The notes under the pieces were generated by a model that saw nothing but the letters and a program-made list of their open reading frames with translations, was not told the DNA's origin and ran no database searches. A stretch of 64,000 nt of DNA, from the NCBI RefSeq assembly GCF_012927165.1, contig NZ_JABBGA010000001.1, positions 310,001 to 374,000 of the forward strand, written 5' to 3'. Origin of the DNA: Zoogloea dura (GTDB lineage: Bacteria > Pseudomonadota > Gammaproteobacteria > Burkholderiales > Rhodocyclaceae). The position numbers were made by a program, and so were the translations under genes. Of the stretch, positions 41,144 to 50,537 are shown in pieces (position 1 is the first letter of the stretch; each line of letters opens with the position of its first letter).

Positions 41144-41309
41144 TCCGCCTTGACACTGTCCAACAAAGTCCTAGAAATTCCAAGAGTGAATATTAACTTG
41201 TTGATTTATTGTACATCTATATGAATCTATATCCAAGCAGATCCAACAACAACCAGCTCAAGCCAGCCCTTCGTGGCATACTGGATGGCACACCACTCAG
41301 GAGCCACCC

Positions 41310-42533
41310 GTGGCCATCATTACCGACACCAAGGCCCGAAACATCAAACCGGACGATCCCGCCATCCCCCACGGCGGGATCACTGGCCTTGCACTCCACG
41401 CCACTCAAAGCAAGGGACGCGGCAAGTGGGTGCTTCGCTACGTCAGCCCAGTGACAGGCAAGCGTCGGAACGCCGGACTTGGAGCCTACCCAGAGATCAG
41501 CATCGCAGAGGTGGCAAAACGTGCATCTGCGATGCGCATCGAGCTCGCCGAGGGTAAGGATCCACTCGAGGAGAGGATCAAGCTCAAGACTGAAGCCACA
41601 CCCACGATCCCGACCTTCAAAATAGCTGCGGAGACGCTTCACAGGGATCTCCTACCTGGATGGAAGAACCCTAAACATGGAATGCAGTGGATCAACACGC
41701 TCACGGAGTACGTTTTTCCCAAAATGGGTAGCAAGGTACTGAACGAGATCCAGCCTGGCGACGTTGCAGAGGTGTTGAAACCGATCTGGCTGACTAAAGC
41801 GGAGACGGCAAGTCGAGTCAAACAACGCATCCATGCGGTGATGGCTTGGGGGTGGGCTCATGGGCACTGCCAGTCGAATCCTGTCGACGTCGTAGGACAC
41901 CTACTAGCTCAACAACCTGGCAAGGCGATTCGGACACAACACCATCCGGCTATGCCGTGGCGAGACATTCCAGACTTCATCCAAAAGCACCTCAGGCCGG
42001 GCAACCGACCTGAGGTGACACGCACATTGCTGGAGTTCATCATCTTGACTGCTTGCCGCTCTGGCGAAGCACGTGGGATGTCCTGGGCTGAGGTCGATCT
42101 GAGGAACAAGGTCTGGACGATCTCGGAAGAACGGATGAAGGCGAAGATCACTCATCGCGTTCCCTTGTCACCAAGAGCTATCGCCATCCTTGAGGCGCAA
42201 AGAGATCAACACAAAACACTCGTTTTCCCGTCGGTCCGCGATCGAGTAGAACTTTCGGACATGGCCATCACTTCCCTGCTTCGGCGACTCAAAGCTCACA
42301 GCGACACGCCTGGACGAGTCGCAACTGCTCATGGGTTTCGATCTAGCTTCCGGGACTGGTGCAGTGAGCAGGGATACTCTCGAGACTTGGCCGAACGCTC
42401 GCTAGCACACACCATCAAAGACAAAGTTGAAGCCGCTTACCACCGGACGGATCTACTGGAGCAGCGTCGAGAGCTGATGAATGCTTGGGCTAGGTATCTC
42501 AGCGGGGAAAATTTCAATGTTATCAAGTCTTAA
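41310..42533 (+). CDS. Tyrosine-type site-specific integrase (DUF4102 type)
   Basis: A 407-aa phage/island integrase with an N-terminal DUF4102-like arm-binding domain (TDTKARNIKPDD, GLGAYPEISIAEV), a central SAM-like core-binding part and a C-terminal catalytic domain. Catalytic residues are the Arg in TACRSGEARG, the HxxR-type HGFRSSFRDW, the His of LAHTIKDKVEAAY and the nucleophile Tyr in AAYHRTD. The start is GTG with a GGAG upstream. It reads into the element, away from the putative attachment site about 170 bp to its left. Confidence 0.93.
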   Translation: MAIITDTKARNIKPDDPAIPHGGITGLALHATQSKGRGKWVLRYVSPVTGKRRNAGLGAYPEISIAEVAKRASAMRIELAEGKDPLEERIKLKTEATPTIPTFKIAAETLHRDLLPGWKNPKHGMQWINTLTEYVFPKMGSKVLNEIQPGDVAEVLKPIWLTKAETASRVKQRIHAVMAWGWAHGHCQSNPVDVVGHLLAQQPGKAIRTQHHPAMPWRDIPDFIQKHLRPGNRPEVTRTLLEFIILTACRSGEARGMSWAEVDLRNKVWTISEERMKAKITHRVPLSPRAIAILEAQRDQHKTLVFPSVRDRVELSDMAITSLLRRLKAHSDTPGRVATAHGFRSSFRDWCSEQGYSRDLAERSLAHTIKDKVEAAYHRTDLLEQRRELMNAWARYLSGENFNVIKS

Positions 42534-42820
42534 ACCCACCACGAATCAAGTTCAGGTGAGTATTTTTCATCATCTGAACCCACTTCGCGACTAAATATCG
42601 CTGGCGTTGTCGGACGTCTCGAGGAATGCGGCGGAACAGTAGGCGTCCCTGTTGCGTTTCGGGCTGGGTACAGAAGATGCTTTCGAGTCTTGAGTGGAGA
42701 CTGGCAGCAGCTTGCTCACCGGGCGAGAGACATCCTAGATGCGTAAATCGCCAATAACGCAAGCGGCTGCCAAAAATTTGCTAATCTTGTAAAAATTCGC
42801 AAACAGGGAGAGGGGCTGGC

Positions 42821-44311
42821 ATGAACACCGTGGAAATATTCCCCTGGAGCGCGAATTTAGAGACTGGAATCCCGGAGATCGACGTACAGCACCAACAACT
42901 GGTGAAGCTGATCAACCGACTAGCCGGTCATGTGGCTTACGAAGCCGACCTACCTGGGTTAGATGAAATCTTCGATGAACTCACGGCCTACGCCGAGTAC
43001 CACTTCGCCACAGAAGAAGCCATCTGGCGTGAAGTTATGCCAGACGATCCTTGGGAAATCGAACACCGCAGAACGCATCAGACCTTCATCGCGGAGGTGA
43101 TGCGCCTGCGTAGTAGCCACGATGGCATGTCAGACGACATGGCCATCGACGGCATACTCAGTTTCCTGTGCCAATGGCTCGCATTTCATATCCTCTACAA
43201 CGATCGATGCATGGCTCAGGCGGTAATCGCCATCCAGCGTGGTCAGCGGCCTGAAGACGCCAAGCAGCAGAGCAGTGATTCGATGAACACTGCGGTGAGA
43301 GCACTGATTGAGACAGTGCTAGCCATGTATGACCGTCTCTCGAGCCGCACAATGCAGTTAGCCAAGGAACTGGCAACACGCAAGAAGTTGGAAGCCAAGT
43401 TACAACTGGCAGGTAGTGTGTTCGATAACACGCTGGAGTCCATCTGCATCGTCGATGCCGCTGGAAACATCATCGACGCCAATCCAGCGTTCTGCATGAG
43501 TTGTGAGATAGAGAGGTCTGTCTTGCTGGGCATGCCGCTCGGCGCCCTAAAATCTGGGCTCGGTGATGATGAGGGTGCTCCTGTCGCGTGGAGCACGGTG
43601 AGTAGTACGGGTCATTGGAGCGGCACCATCCAGAGTCGAACCCCAAGTGGGGAAATCACTGCCGAATGGCTCACACTTTCCGCCGTCCGTGACGCAAACG
43701 GAGACGTTGGACATTACGTCGCGGTGTTCTCTAGCGTAGGAGGGTTGATTCAGCGCCAGAATGCCATGGAGCACTGGGCTCATCACGACGCGCTCACAAG
43801 ACTACCCAACCGCTTACTGCTCAAGGACCGCTTCGAGCAAGCCGTTGCTCAAGCAAACCGAGACGGCGCTCTCCTTGCGCTGTGCTATTTAGACCTCGAC
43901 GAGTTCAAGCCGATTAATGATCACTTTGGTCACGCTGCCGGTGACCACGTGTTACAAGTCACCGCAGAGCGTATCCTCAAGGAACTGCGTGCTGCCGACA
44001 CCGTAGCGCGTGTTGGTGGTGACGAATTTGTCATCCTCTTCAACGGAGTGCAACACGCTGGCGGACAACTGACCTACGTAGACCGGATCATCAGGACGAT
44101 TCGGCATCCGATCACCCTCGAAAACGCCAATGGTAGCGAGTCGGTCCATGTGTCTGCCAGCGTCGGGATCAGTCTGTACCCCCTAGATGGGCACACACTA
44201 GATGAGCTTTTGCACCATGCAGACGAAACTCTCTACCGGGTTAAATCCGCCGGTAAGGGTAGCTATCAACTGTACTTAGCTAGGGGAAAGGAATCTCCGA
44301 CCGTTACATAG
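42821..44311 (+). CDS. Hemerythrin-PAS-GGDEF diguanylate cyclase
   Basis: A 496-aa fusion. An N-terminal bacteriohemerythrin (1-135) has all expected diiron ligands: His24, His61, Glu65, His82, His86 and the HILYND pair. A PAS-like domain (about 200-305) follows, then a GGDEF domain (about 320-490) with an intact GGDEF and an I-site RAAD five residues before it. The likely role is O2- or redox-controlled c-di-GMP synthesis, as described for other hemerythrin-GGDEF proteins. It stands alone, with terminators downstream. Confidence 0.92.
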   Translation: MNTVEIFPWSANLETGIPEIDVQHQQLVKLINRLAGHVAYEADLPGLDEIFDELTAYAEYHFATEEAIWREVMPDDPWEIEHRRTHQTFIAEVMRLRSSHDGMSDDMAIDGILSFLCQWLAFHILYNDRCMAQAVIAIQRGQRPEDAKQQSSDSMNTAVRALIETVLAMYDRLSSRTMQLAKELATRKKLEAKLQLAGSVFDNTLESICIVDAAGNIIDANPAFCMSCEIERSVLLGMPLGALKSGLGDDEGAPVAWSTVSSTGHWSGTIQSRTPSGEITAEWLTLSAVRDANGDVGHYVAVFSSVGGLIQRQNAMEHWAHHDALTRLPNRLLLKDRFEQAVAQANRDGALLALCYLDLDEFKPINDHFGHAAGDHVLQVTAERILKELRAADTVARVGGDEFVILFNGVQHAGGQLTYVDRIIRTIRHPITLENANGSESVHVSASVGISLYPLDGHTLDELLHHADETLYRVKSAGKGSYQLYLARGKESPTVT

Positions 44312-44556
44312 TCCACCTGGGAACTACATAGGGATCGACCACGGACGCGCGCTACGGTGTAATCCGCATTTTAGGCACATCCTTCAAGATGGGACGCGCA
44401 GGAGCAACTTATACAGTTGGGTAAGTGGGCGCTCGGTTACCACCCGATTTTGACAAAGATGTTTTTATCGACGTATAAAAACAATCAAGTTCACAACGGT
44501 GTCAATGACAGTATTATTAAAGCTGTCTCCTCCACCCTCCTCCTTTGGTGTGGATT

Positions 44557-44590
44557 AAGCCTAGGCCCCAGTGTGCCTAGGCTTTTTTTT
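44557..44590 (+). terminator. Rho-independent terminator
   Basis: A 10-bp stem AAGCCTAGGC with its complement, an 8-nt loop and then a run of T. It probably ends the hemerythrin-GGDEF transcript. Confidence 0.8.
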
Positions 44591-44728
44591 GTTCTTGGGG
44601 AGACCCTTGTACGGGTTTTCCCGTACAAAGCCATCCATCTGTGTTATCATCTCAAGAGATACGGAGGAGAGTAGGAAGAGCATCACCAAGACAACCAACA
44701 TGATCGCATTCCTGCTGCTGGAGGGGAT

Positions 44729-44765
44729 AGGGACTGCTCAGAATGCTGGGCAGTCCCTTTTTGTT
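44729..44765 (+). terminator. Rho-independent terminator
   Basis: A 9-bp stem AGGGACTGC with its complement, a 12-nt loop and then TTTTTGTTAT. There is no protein gene immediately before it, so it may end a small RNA. Confidence 0.7.
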
Positions 44766-44867
44766 ATCTCATGCACTTCGCCTGTATGCACCCGGAGATC
44801 GTACTTCCCCCCAGCCGCTTAGCTCGCTAACCATAGTGTCCACTACGCATTAGAAGTGGACACTTCC

Positions 44868-45150
44868 ATGACCCTCACCCCGCCGCGCCGTACCCGTCGC
44901 ACCCATTCTGAAGCGTTCAAGCAGTCCCTGATCGAAGCGTGCGAAGCACAGCGCGTCGGTCAGCGGGGTGGCCTTGGCGAACGGAATCAACGCCAACCAG
45001 TTGCGACGCTGGATGCATGAGCAAGGCATCCAGCCGCCCGAGTTGTCCTGTCTGCCGTTACGTGTGGCGTCATCCGAGCCGATGGGCGGCTTTGTCCCGG
45101 TGCAGCTTTACCCACAGGTAGATACGCCCCATCCGGTTGGAACTGCATAA
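44868..45150 (+). pseudogene. Frameshifted remnant of an IS66-family accessory protein (TnpA/OrfA)
   Basis: The first frame begins MTLTPPRRTRRTHSEAFKQS and runs to about 44963. The homology then continues in another frame as VALANGINANQLRRWMHEQG and FVPVQL up to the stop at 45148. Together they give the usual IS66 TnpA layout with a frameshift. The TnpB and TnpC genes are absent, so the insertion sequence is dead. Confidence 0.8.
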
Positions 45151-45302
45151 AGGTGCTGCAGTGGTCGCTGAAGGAGATAGCGACGTGAATAACTTGAGGT
45201 ATAGACTAACCCCTACTCGGTAGGTGGTCGGGTGACCCAACGCGTAGAAGGTGTCGCTTCCCACCGAGCCAATAACGACAACGACAGAGAGCTAAACAAG
45301 TC

Positions 45303-45704
45303 ATGATTCGGATTCCAGAGTGGAATATCAATCTCAGAACAGGTAACTCAAACATTGACTACCTGCACCAAGTGCTTTTGGTACTGGCACGCAAAACTAT
45401 TCAGGCTTATGACGTAGCCGGATTGAGTAGCCAAGACTTTCATGAGAGCCTCAATCGACTGGCAGCGACGGCAGACGAACTCTTTTCGACTGAAGAAGCT
45501 GTGCTTGCCGCAGGGAAAGACCCAACGCTGCCCTGGCATCGGGCGGAGCACCAACATTTCCGGGAGCAGATCACCGAACTTCTTGTCTCGGCGTCCATAG
45601 GAAGGACGATTGATCGTGAAGGCCTATGCCGAGTTCTCATAGATTGGGCGACAACGCACCTTATCGAGACCGACGAGACTTTTCGCACTCCGAGAATCAT
45701 TTAG
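45303..45704 (+). CDS. Stand-alone bacteriohemerythrin-like protein lacking one His ligand
   Basis: A 133-aa four-helix hemerythrin domain. Ligand positions visible are His22, Glu64, His79, His83, His119 and Asp124. The His expected in the HFxxEE motif is Leu60 (LFSTEE), so one iron ligand is missing. It may hold a mononuclear or altered centre, or have lost O2 binding. The gene converges on a hybrid kinase gene and follows IS66 debris. Confidence 0.8.
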   Translation: MIRIPEWNINLRTGNSNIDYLHQVLLVLARKTIQAYDVAGLSSQDFHESLNRLAATADELFSTEEAVLAAGKDPTLPWHRAEHQHFREQITELLVSASIGRTIDREGLCRVLIDWATTHLIETDETFRTPRII

Positions 45705-45750
45705 TGCAACCACATGGGCGTCTATTCTTCAAGTACCCGCAGAAGAACGG

Positions 45751-48700
45751 TCAAGAGAAGATTGCCGGGTGCTTACGAATGGTTAGCCACTTTAGAAGGG
45801 TAGAAAAAAACTGCTCGGGATCAACCGGCTTGGTGACATAATCATTCATTCCTGCTTGAAGAGCTGATCTCAGATCATCATCAAAAGCATTGGCAGACAT
45901 CGCCAAAATCGGAATCTCAGCCCAGCCGGGCAATACACGAATTTCGCGAGTAGCTTTTAAACCATCAACGCTGGGCATCTGGACATCCATAAGCACTAGA
46001 TCGTAATATCGCTCCCTAGCTCTCTCAATTGCTTCACTGCCATCCTCTGCCACATCAACTACCAAGCCAACGCTATGAAGTAATTCAAGCGCCACTTCGC
46101 GATTAACCGCATTATCCTCCGCAAGCAGCAGACAGTAGCCATCCCCACATTCGCGTAATCGTTGTTCCGCGTTTATCTGTTCATCCTTCTCCTTTTCAGG
46201 CAGGACGCCATATCCTCTTAGAAGGTGAGCGGTGAACCAGAATGTGCTACCTTTGCCTGGAGTGCTCTCCGCACCAGCTTCACCACCCATCAATTCGGCC
46301 AGATGTCGGGTAATAGATAGCCCGAGACCAGTACCACCGTAGCGGCGAGTGGTGGAAACGTCAGCCTGAGTAAATGACTGAAAAAGTCGAGATAGGTTAT
46401 CTGCATCTATACCGATACCGGTATCACTGACCGAAAATCGAACGATCACCTCATCTCCTGCATCTTCAATGAGCTCCGCTGAAAGCGTGATGCCACCTTT
46501 CTCTGTGAACTTTATGGCATTACTGGCGTAGTTGAGAATAGCCTGACGAAGTCGAACGACGTCACCTCGCAACCACACCGGCACCGAATCCGTATCGATC
46601 CGAATAAAAAGTCCTTTCGCGTGTGCGGCATCACCGAGGATGGAGCTGACGTTATCGAGCACAGTAGACAGATTGAAGTCCCTTTGCTCCAATTGCAGCT
46701 TGCCGGCTTCAATCTTCGACATATCAAGAATATCGTTTATAACTGAAAGCAAGTGCTTACCAGCGGCATCGATCTTACGAAGTCTTTCAGCCTGGAGCGG
46801 TGTAGCTTGCGCGCGTAGCAAGTGAGTGAGGCCTACAATTGCGTTCATAGGCGTTCGAATCTCGTGAGACATGTTCGCGAGAAAAGCACTCTTTGCTTTG
46901 TTAGCTGCTTCCGCCTGCTGCTTAGCCTGATAAAGTTCAGTAGTTCGAACTTGCACAAGCTCTTCAAGATGATGACGATGCTCGTCAAGCTCCCTCGCAA
47001 CGCGCTTACGTTCCGTGATGTCTTCTTTAACAGCGACGTAATGAGTAACCCTCCCCGAAGAGTCTGAAACAGGCGTGATAGTTGCAAACTCAAAATACTC
47101 TGAACCGTCTTTACGCTTATTGTGAAACTCACCTTTCCACGAACGTCCTTCCGTCAATGCGTTCCAAAGATCTAAATATCGTTCAGGCGGAGTTTTTCCA
47201 GAGTGCAAAATACGTGGATTTTTTCCAATGACATCTACTCTATCGTAACCCGTCGCCCGAAGAAAAGAGTCATTAACATACTCAATTTCCGCATTCAAGT
47301 TCGTAATAACGACACTTTCCGGACTTTGCTCAACGGCCATCGATAATTTCTTTATCTCGTTCTCAACAAGAACTCTTTCTGTAATGTCATGAACGATCGA
47401 ATAAAGAAAGTCTCGACCACCGATTTCAATCGGACCGCTAAATAACTCAACTTCCCGCACAGAGCCATCTGCGAGCCTATGCTGAAAACGGAAATGGTCG
47501 CGTTTCTGAAGCCTTGCTAACTGCATCTCCGCATAAATCTTATCTGGAGACAACATATTGATCTCCGATATATGCATGCGAGTTATCTTCTCTAGACTCC
47601 AGCCGTAATAGCGCACTGCTGCATTGTTCGCGCCTGCTATGACTCCCGTGACAGAGTCGATGATCACCATCACACAGCGACTACCCTGAAAAAGAGCGCG
47701 ATACCTCTCCTCACTCAATTTAATCTCTTCAACCTGAGACTGTAGAGTACCAACCATTTTGTTAAAGCACGAACTCAGCTTAGCAAACTCGTCGGGAATA
47801 TTAACAGTCGCGAGCCGTACCCCCAAATCTCCAGAGCCGGCTTTCTCTGCGGCGCTATTGATACTATCAAGCCATACCTTCAATGGCCTAAATAGCAATC
47901 GATAGGCAAGATTGAGAGAAAGACCAAATACTCCCAAAAGCAAAACTAAACGCAACAAGAACGTACGTTCAATGTCATGCATTATCATGCCGATGGGAGC
48001 AGAAACACTAGCAATGAGTTGCTTATTTGCAATCTCGAGCGGCTCAAGTATAAATAGTCGTTCCTGGCCGTCTAACCCCACCATAACGACTCGGCTTTTC
48101 TGCTTTTCCAACGCGTCCTTCAGGCGACTCTTGCTTTCCTCTAGCAATTGCCTGTTTCGCCACTTCTCGGGATTTGGATATCGTGAAATCACTTCACCAG
48201 ACGCGGCAAACAAGTTGCTCGACCAATTCTCTGGCAAATCGTATCGAGCCGTCAAATTATCAAACCACGAAATGCCACTCGAAGCAAAAACCGCTGCAAT
48301 AAATTTTCCCGAAGAATCACGAATAGGAAAGCCAAACGTAACCACTGGCAATCCGGACATCTTTCCAACTAGAAATTGACCGTGGGTTACGCCATGGATT
48401 GCTTTAACTTCTTGAAACCACGCTCGATCCTGCACATTAATAGGGGACTTAACTCCTAAAGAACTGCAAAAAACATCACCCTGCGAACTAACTGCACCAA
48501 TATTTGAAAAATTTTCAGCAGAAGCATTCAGACGGCTCGCTAACTCGTTGCATTCAGCATGATCCAGGTCTCGCATTTCGTTAGCTTTAGCCATGATGGA
48601 TAGCAACTGCTTGACCTGTCGCGCAGCCGCTTCTTGCTCGACTCGCAAGCTGGACATCATTAGCTTGGCTTGCGTCTCGATCCGATCTATCGACGCCTGA

Positions 48701-48804
48701 CGCTCCGCGTAATAGTCGTAAACTACCAACGTGAGCATCGGAGCAAAGACAATCAATAAAACGATCCAGAAGCGCTTTTTCAATGACAGGGAGCTAAAAT
48801 TCAT
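45751..48804 (-). CDS. Hybrid sensor histidine kinase (Cache, HAMP, two PAS, receiver)
   Basis: A protein of about 1017 aa. Helix 1 (about 10-30) and helix 2 (about 275-300) flank a large periplasmic Cache-like domain. HAMP, two PAS domains (the second with a PAC-like region near [15 protein letters not shown]), HisKA ([14 protein letters not shown]), an ATPase domain (GTGLGLSIT) and a C-terminal receiver ([13 protein letters not shown]) follow. Start: the longer frame opens with TTG; the ATG at 48804 places [13 protein letters not shown] directly before helix 1. The gene is visibly AT-richer than the chromosomal kinases to the left. Confidence 0.9.
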   Translation of the reverse strand: MNFSSLSLKKRFWIVLLIVFAPMLTLVVYDYYAERQASIDRIETQAKLMMSSLRVEQEAAARQVKQLLSIMAKANEMRDLDHAECNELASRLNASAENFSNIGAVSSQGDVFCSSLGVKSPINVQDRAWFQEVKAIHGVTHGQFLVGKMSGLPVVTFGFPIRDSSGKFIAAVFASSGISWFDNLTARYDLPENWSSNLFAASGEVISRYPNPEKWRNRQLLEESKSRLKDALEKQKSRVVMVGLDGQERLFILEPLEIANKQLIASVSAPIGMIMHDIERTFLLRLVLLLGVFGLSLNLAYRLLFRPLKVWLDSINSAAEKAGSGDLGVRLATVNIPDEFAKLSSCFNKMVGTLQSQVEEIKLSEERYRALFQGSRCVMVIIDSVTGVIAGANNAAVRYYGWSLEKITRMHISEINMLSPDKIYAEMQLARLQKRDHFRFQHRLADGSVREVELFSGPIEIGGRDFLYSIVHDITERVLVENEIKKLSMAVEQSPESVVITNLNAEIEYVNDSFLRATGYDRVDVIGKNPRILHSGKTPPERYLDLWNALTEGRSWKGEFHNKRKDGSEYFEFATITPVSDSSGRVTHYVAVKEDITERKRVARELDEHRHHLEELVQVRTTELYQAKQQAEAANKAKSAFLANMSHEIRTPMNAIVGLTHLLRAQATPLQAERLRKIDAAGKHLLSVINDILDMSKIEAGKLQLEQRDFNLSTVLDNVSSILGDAAHAKGLFIRIDTDSVPVWLRGDVVRLRQAILNYASNAIKFTEKGGITLSAELIEDAGDEVIVRFSVSDTGIGIDADNLSRLFQSFTQADVSTTRRYGGTGLGLSITRHLAELMGGEAGAESTPGKGSTFWFTAHLLRGYGVLPEKEKDEQINAEQRLRECGDGYCLLLAEDNAVNREVALELLHSVGLVVDVAEDGSEAIERARERYYDLVLMDVQMPSVDGLKATREIRVLPGWAEIPILAMSANAFDDDLRSALQAGMNDYVTKPVDPEQFFSTLLKWLTIRKHPAIFS

Positions 48805-48901
48805 GATATCCAGGGGATTCAAAGCTATCAGCAAAAAGACATTCTGAATCAGATCCAGCCGAATACATTAGAACTCGAGAAACCAATTATCTTCATTAGA
48901 A

Positions 48902-50220
48902 TCAATTCTTTTCAATTTCAATAGAAATCGCCTGAACCGCTGCTACAACGCGTCGGGCATCGTTTCGAATATGCATTATTATGCTTCCTGCTGCGTTCGC
49001 GAGCGCGCCCCCTTCCGTGACCTGCGCCAGACCACTTTTCATGTTCTCGGTTACTTTTCGACTTTCACTTTGAATGGAGTTGACCATCTCGTAATTTCGG
49101 CCGTCGAACTAGCCGTTCGCTCCGCGAGACGTCGAACCTCATCCGCAACAACGGCAAATCCACGACCAGACTCCCCGGCACGTGCCGCTTCGATCGCAGC
49201 ATTCAAGGCCAGGAGATTAGTTTGGTCTGCAATCTCCTTGATCGTATTTGTGATGGAGGAAATGCTGTTGGTGCGCTGACCAAGTGCAAATACCTCCGCG
49301 GCTGCGCGCTCAACATCATTGGCGATAGATTGAATTTTCGACACAGTTTCCAAGATTACGGCCTCACCTTCTCCGGAAATCTGCTCAGTTTCAACCGCAG
49401 CCGCTGATGCCATTTCGGCGCTTTCTCTCTCCGCTTCATTTCGTAGGAATTTCTGTGTTACATCAACTGCGGTCTTGACTATACGCTCTACTTTTCCGTC
49501 TAAACCCATAACGGGATTGTAGCTCGCCTCAAGCCACACTTTCTCACCCGACTTGTTGATCCGACAGAACTGTCCGCTCACGAATCTCCCGGCTTTTAGC
49601 TCTCGCCAAAATGCGTCGTATTCAGCGCTTTTTGAATACTCAGGATCGCAGAACATCCTGTGGTGCTGCCCGACAATCTCGCGCTCTGGGTATTGCATTA
49701 CGCTCAAAAAGTTGTGGTTGGCCCTAAGTACCGTTCCATCCGGACGAAGTTCAACAACGGCCATGGAGCGCTCAATAGCCTCGACCAGCGCCTGTACCCG
49801 TGCGGACTCTTCAACGCTTGACGTAATATCCGACGCGAACTTAATGATTTTCGTGATCGCACCTTTGGTATCCCTGATTGGATTGTAGGTCACCTCCAAC
49901 CAGACGATCCGGCCCGTTCGGTGACGACGCTTGACCCGACCTCGGAAGAACTTGCCGACTCGTAGTTCCTGCCAAAAAAGCCGATAGCTTTCCGAAAGAA
50001 CATACTCCGAGTCACACAGGTTGGCATGCTTCTCCCCTACAATTTCATCGTGCTGGAAGCCCATCAAATCGCAGAAGTTCTTGTTTACTGCGATGACTAC
50101 CCCATCAAGGCTCATCTCGACGACAGCAGTTGACTGATCCACCGCAGCACTGATTGCAGACAGCTCGGCGAAAACCTTCTCGAGTTCAGCGATTCTGGCC
50201 TTCAATTTTGCGTTGAACAT
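48902..50220 (-). pseudogene. PAS-PAS methyl-accepting chemotaxis protein, interrupted by a frameshift
   Basis: A soluble-type chemoreceptor with two tandem PAS domains (each with an NKNF or NHNF core and a [15 protein letters not shown] or [11 protein letters not shown] motif) and an MCP signalling domain containing the hairpin tip [20 protein letters not shown]. After AEIT (about 49090) the frame breaks: the expected continuation [19 protein letters not shown] is found in another frame down to 48902. One missing base in an AGA/AG context explains it. It could be a true mutation or a sequencing error. The ATG at 50220 has GGGGAAAG upstream. Confidence 0.82.
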
Positions 50221-50537
50221 GAGCTTTCCCCGTTCGAGCGGTATATTATAAAACTCGAACACAAAGACACCAGAAGCTATCAGTCCTCAATCATGGCCGT
50301 CGAACGGCTCCTGGCTCATTTCAAGAAAATTTCAGTGGCGTCAAGTCACACCGTCACGGATCTACCTGCGGCTTACAATCGATCCATTCAGCAGAATGGC
50401 ACCTTCAGTACCGGCGAGACGCACGATGTGCCTACACGTATTGAATTAATCACAGATCCAGGAAAAAATTCGTGATTTTCATGGCACCAGTAACCTACTC
50501 TTAGCCAAGATGGCTTCTATCGATTACAGCCTTGCAC
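50221..50537. other. Divergent promoter region between chemoreceptor and diguanylate cyclase
   Basis: About 315 bp with no supported gene. It should hold the promoters of both flanking divergent genes, but I see no clear -35/-10 pair or operator. Confidence 0.4.

Larger units (their letters stand above)
44312..44867. other. Intergenic stretch with several hairpins
   Basis: No convincing protein gene is present; the only long open frame crosses a terminator. It holds two intrinsic terminators (listed separately), a 9-bp stem TTGTACGGG with a TTTT loop (44607-44628) and, at its right end, the inverted repeat GTGTCCACT/AGTGGACAC (836-844 and 855-863 after 44000) just before an IS66 remnant. Confidence 0.5.

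Noticed and set aside
42534-42820. 79-codon minus-strand frame after the integrase
   Set aside because: No ribosome site, no homology and placed in the promoter region of the hemerythrin-GGDEF gene.
44417-44674. 85-codon open frame
   Set aside because: It runs through an intrinsic terminator, has no ribosome site and no similarity I recognise.
45151-45302. Possible riboswitch before the hemerythrin gene
   Set aside because: Some imperfect inverted sequence (CTCGGT...ACCGAG) but no match to the c-di-GMP riboswitch core or other class I know.
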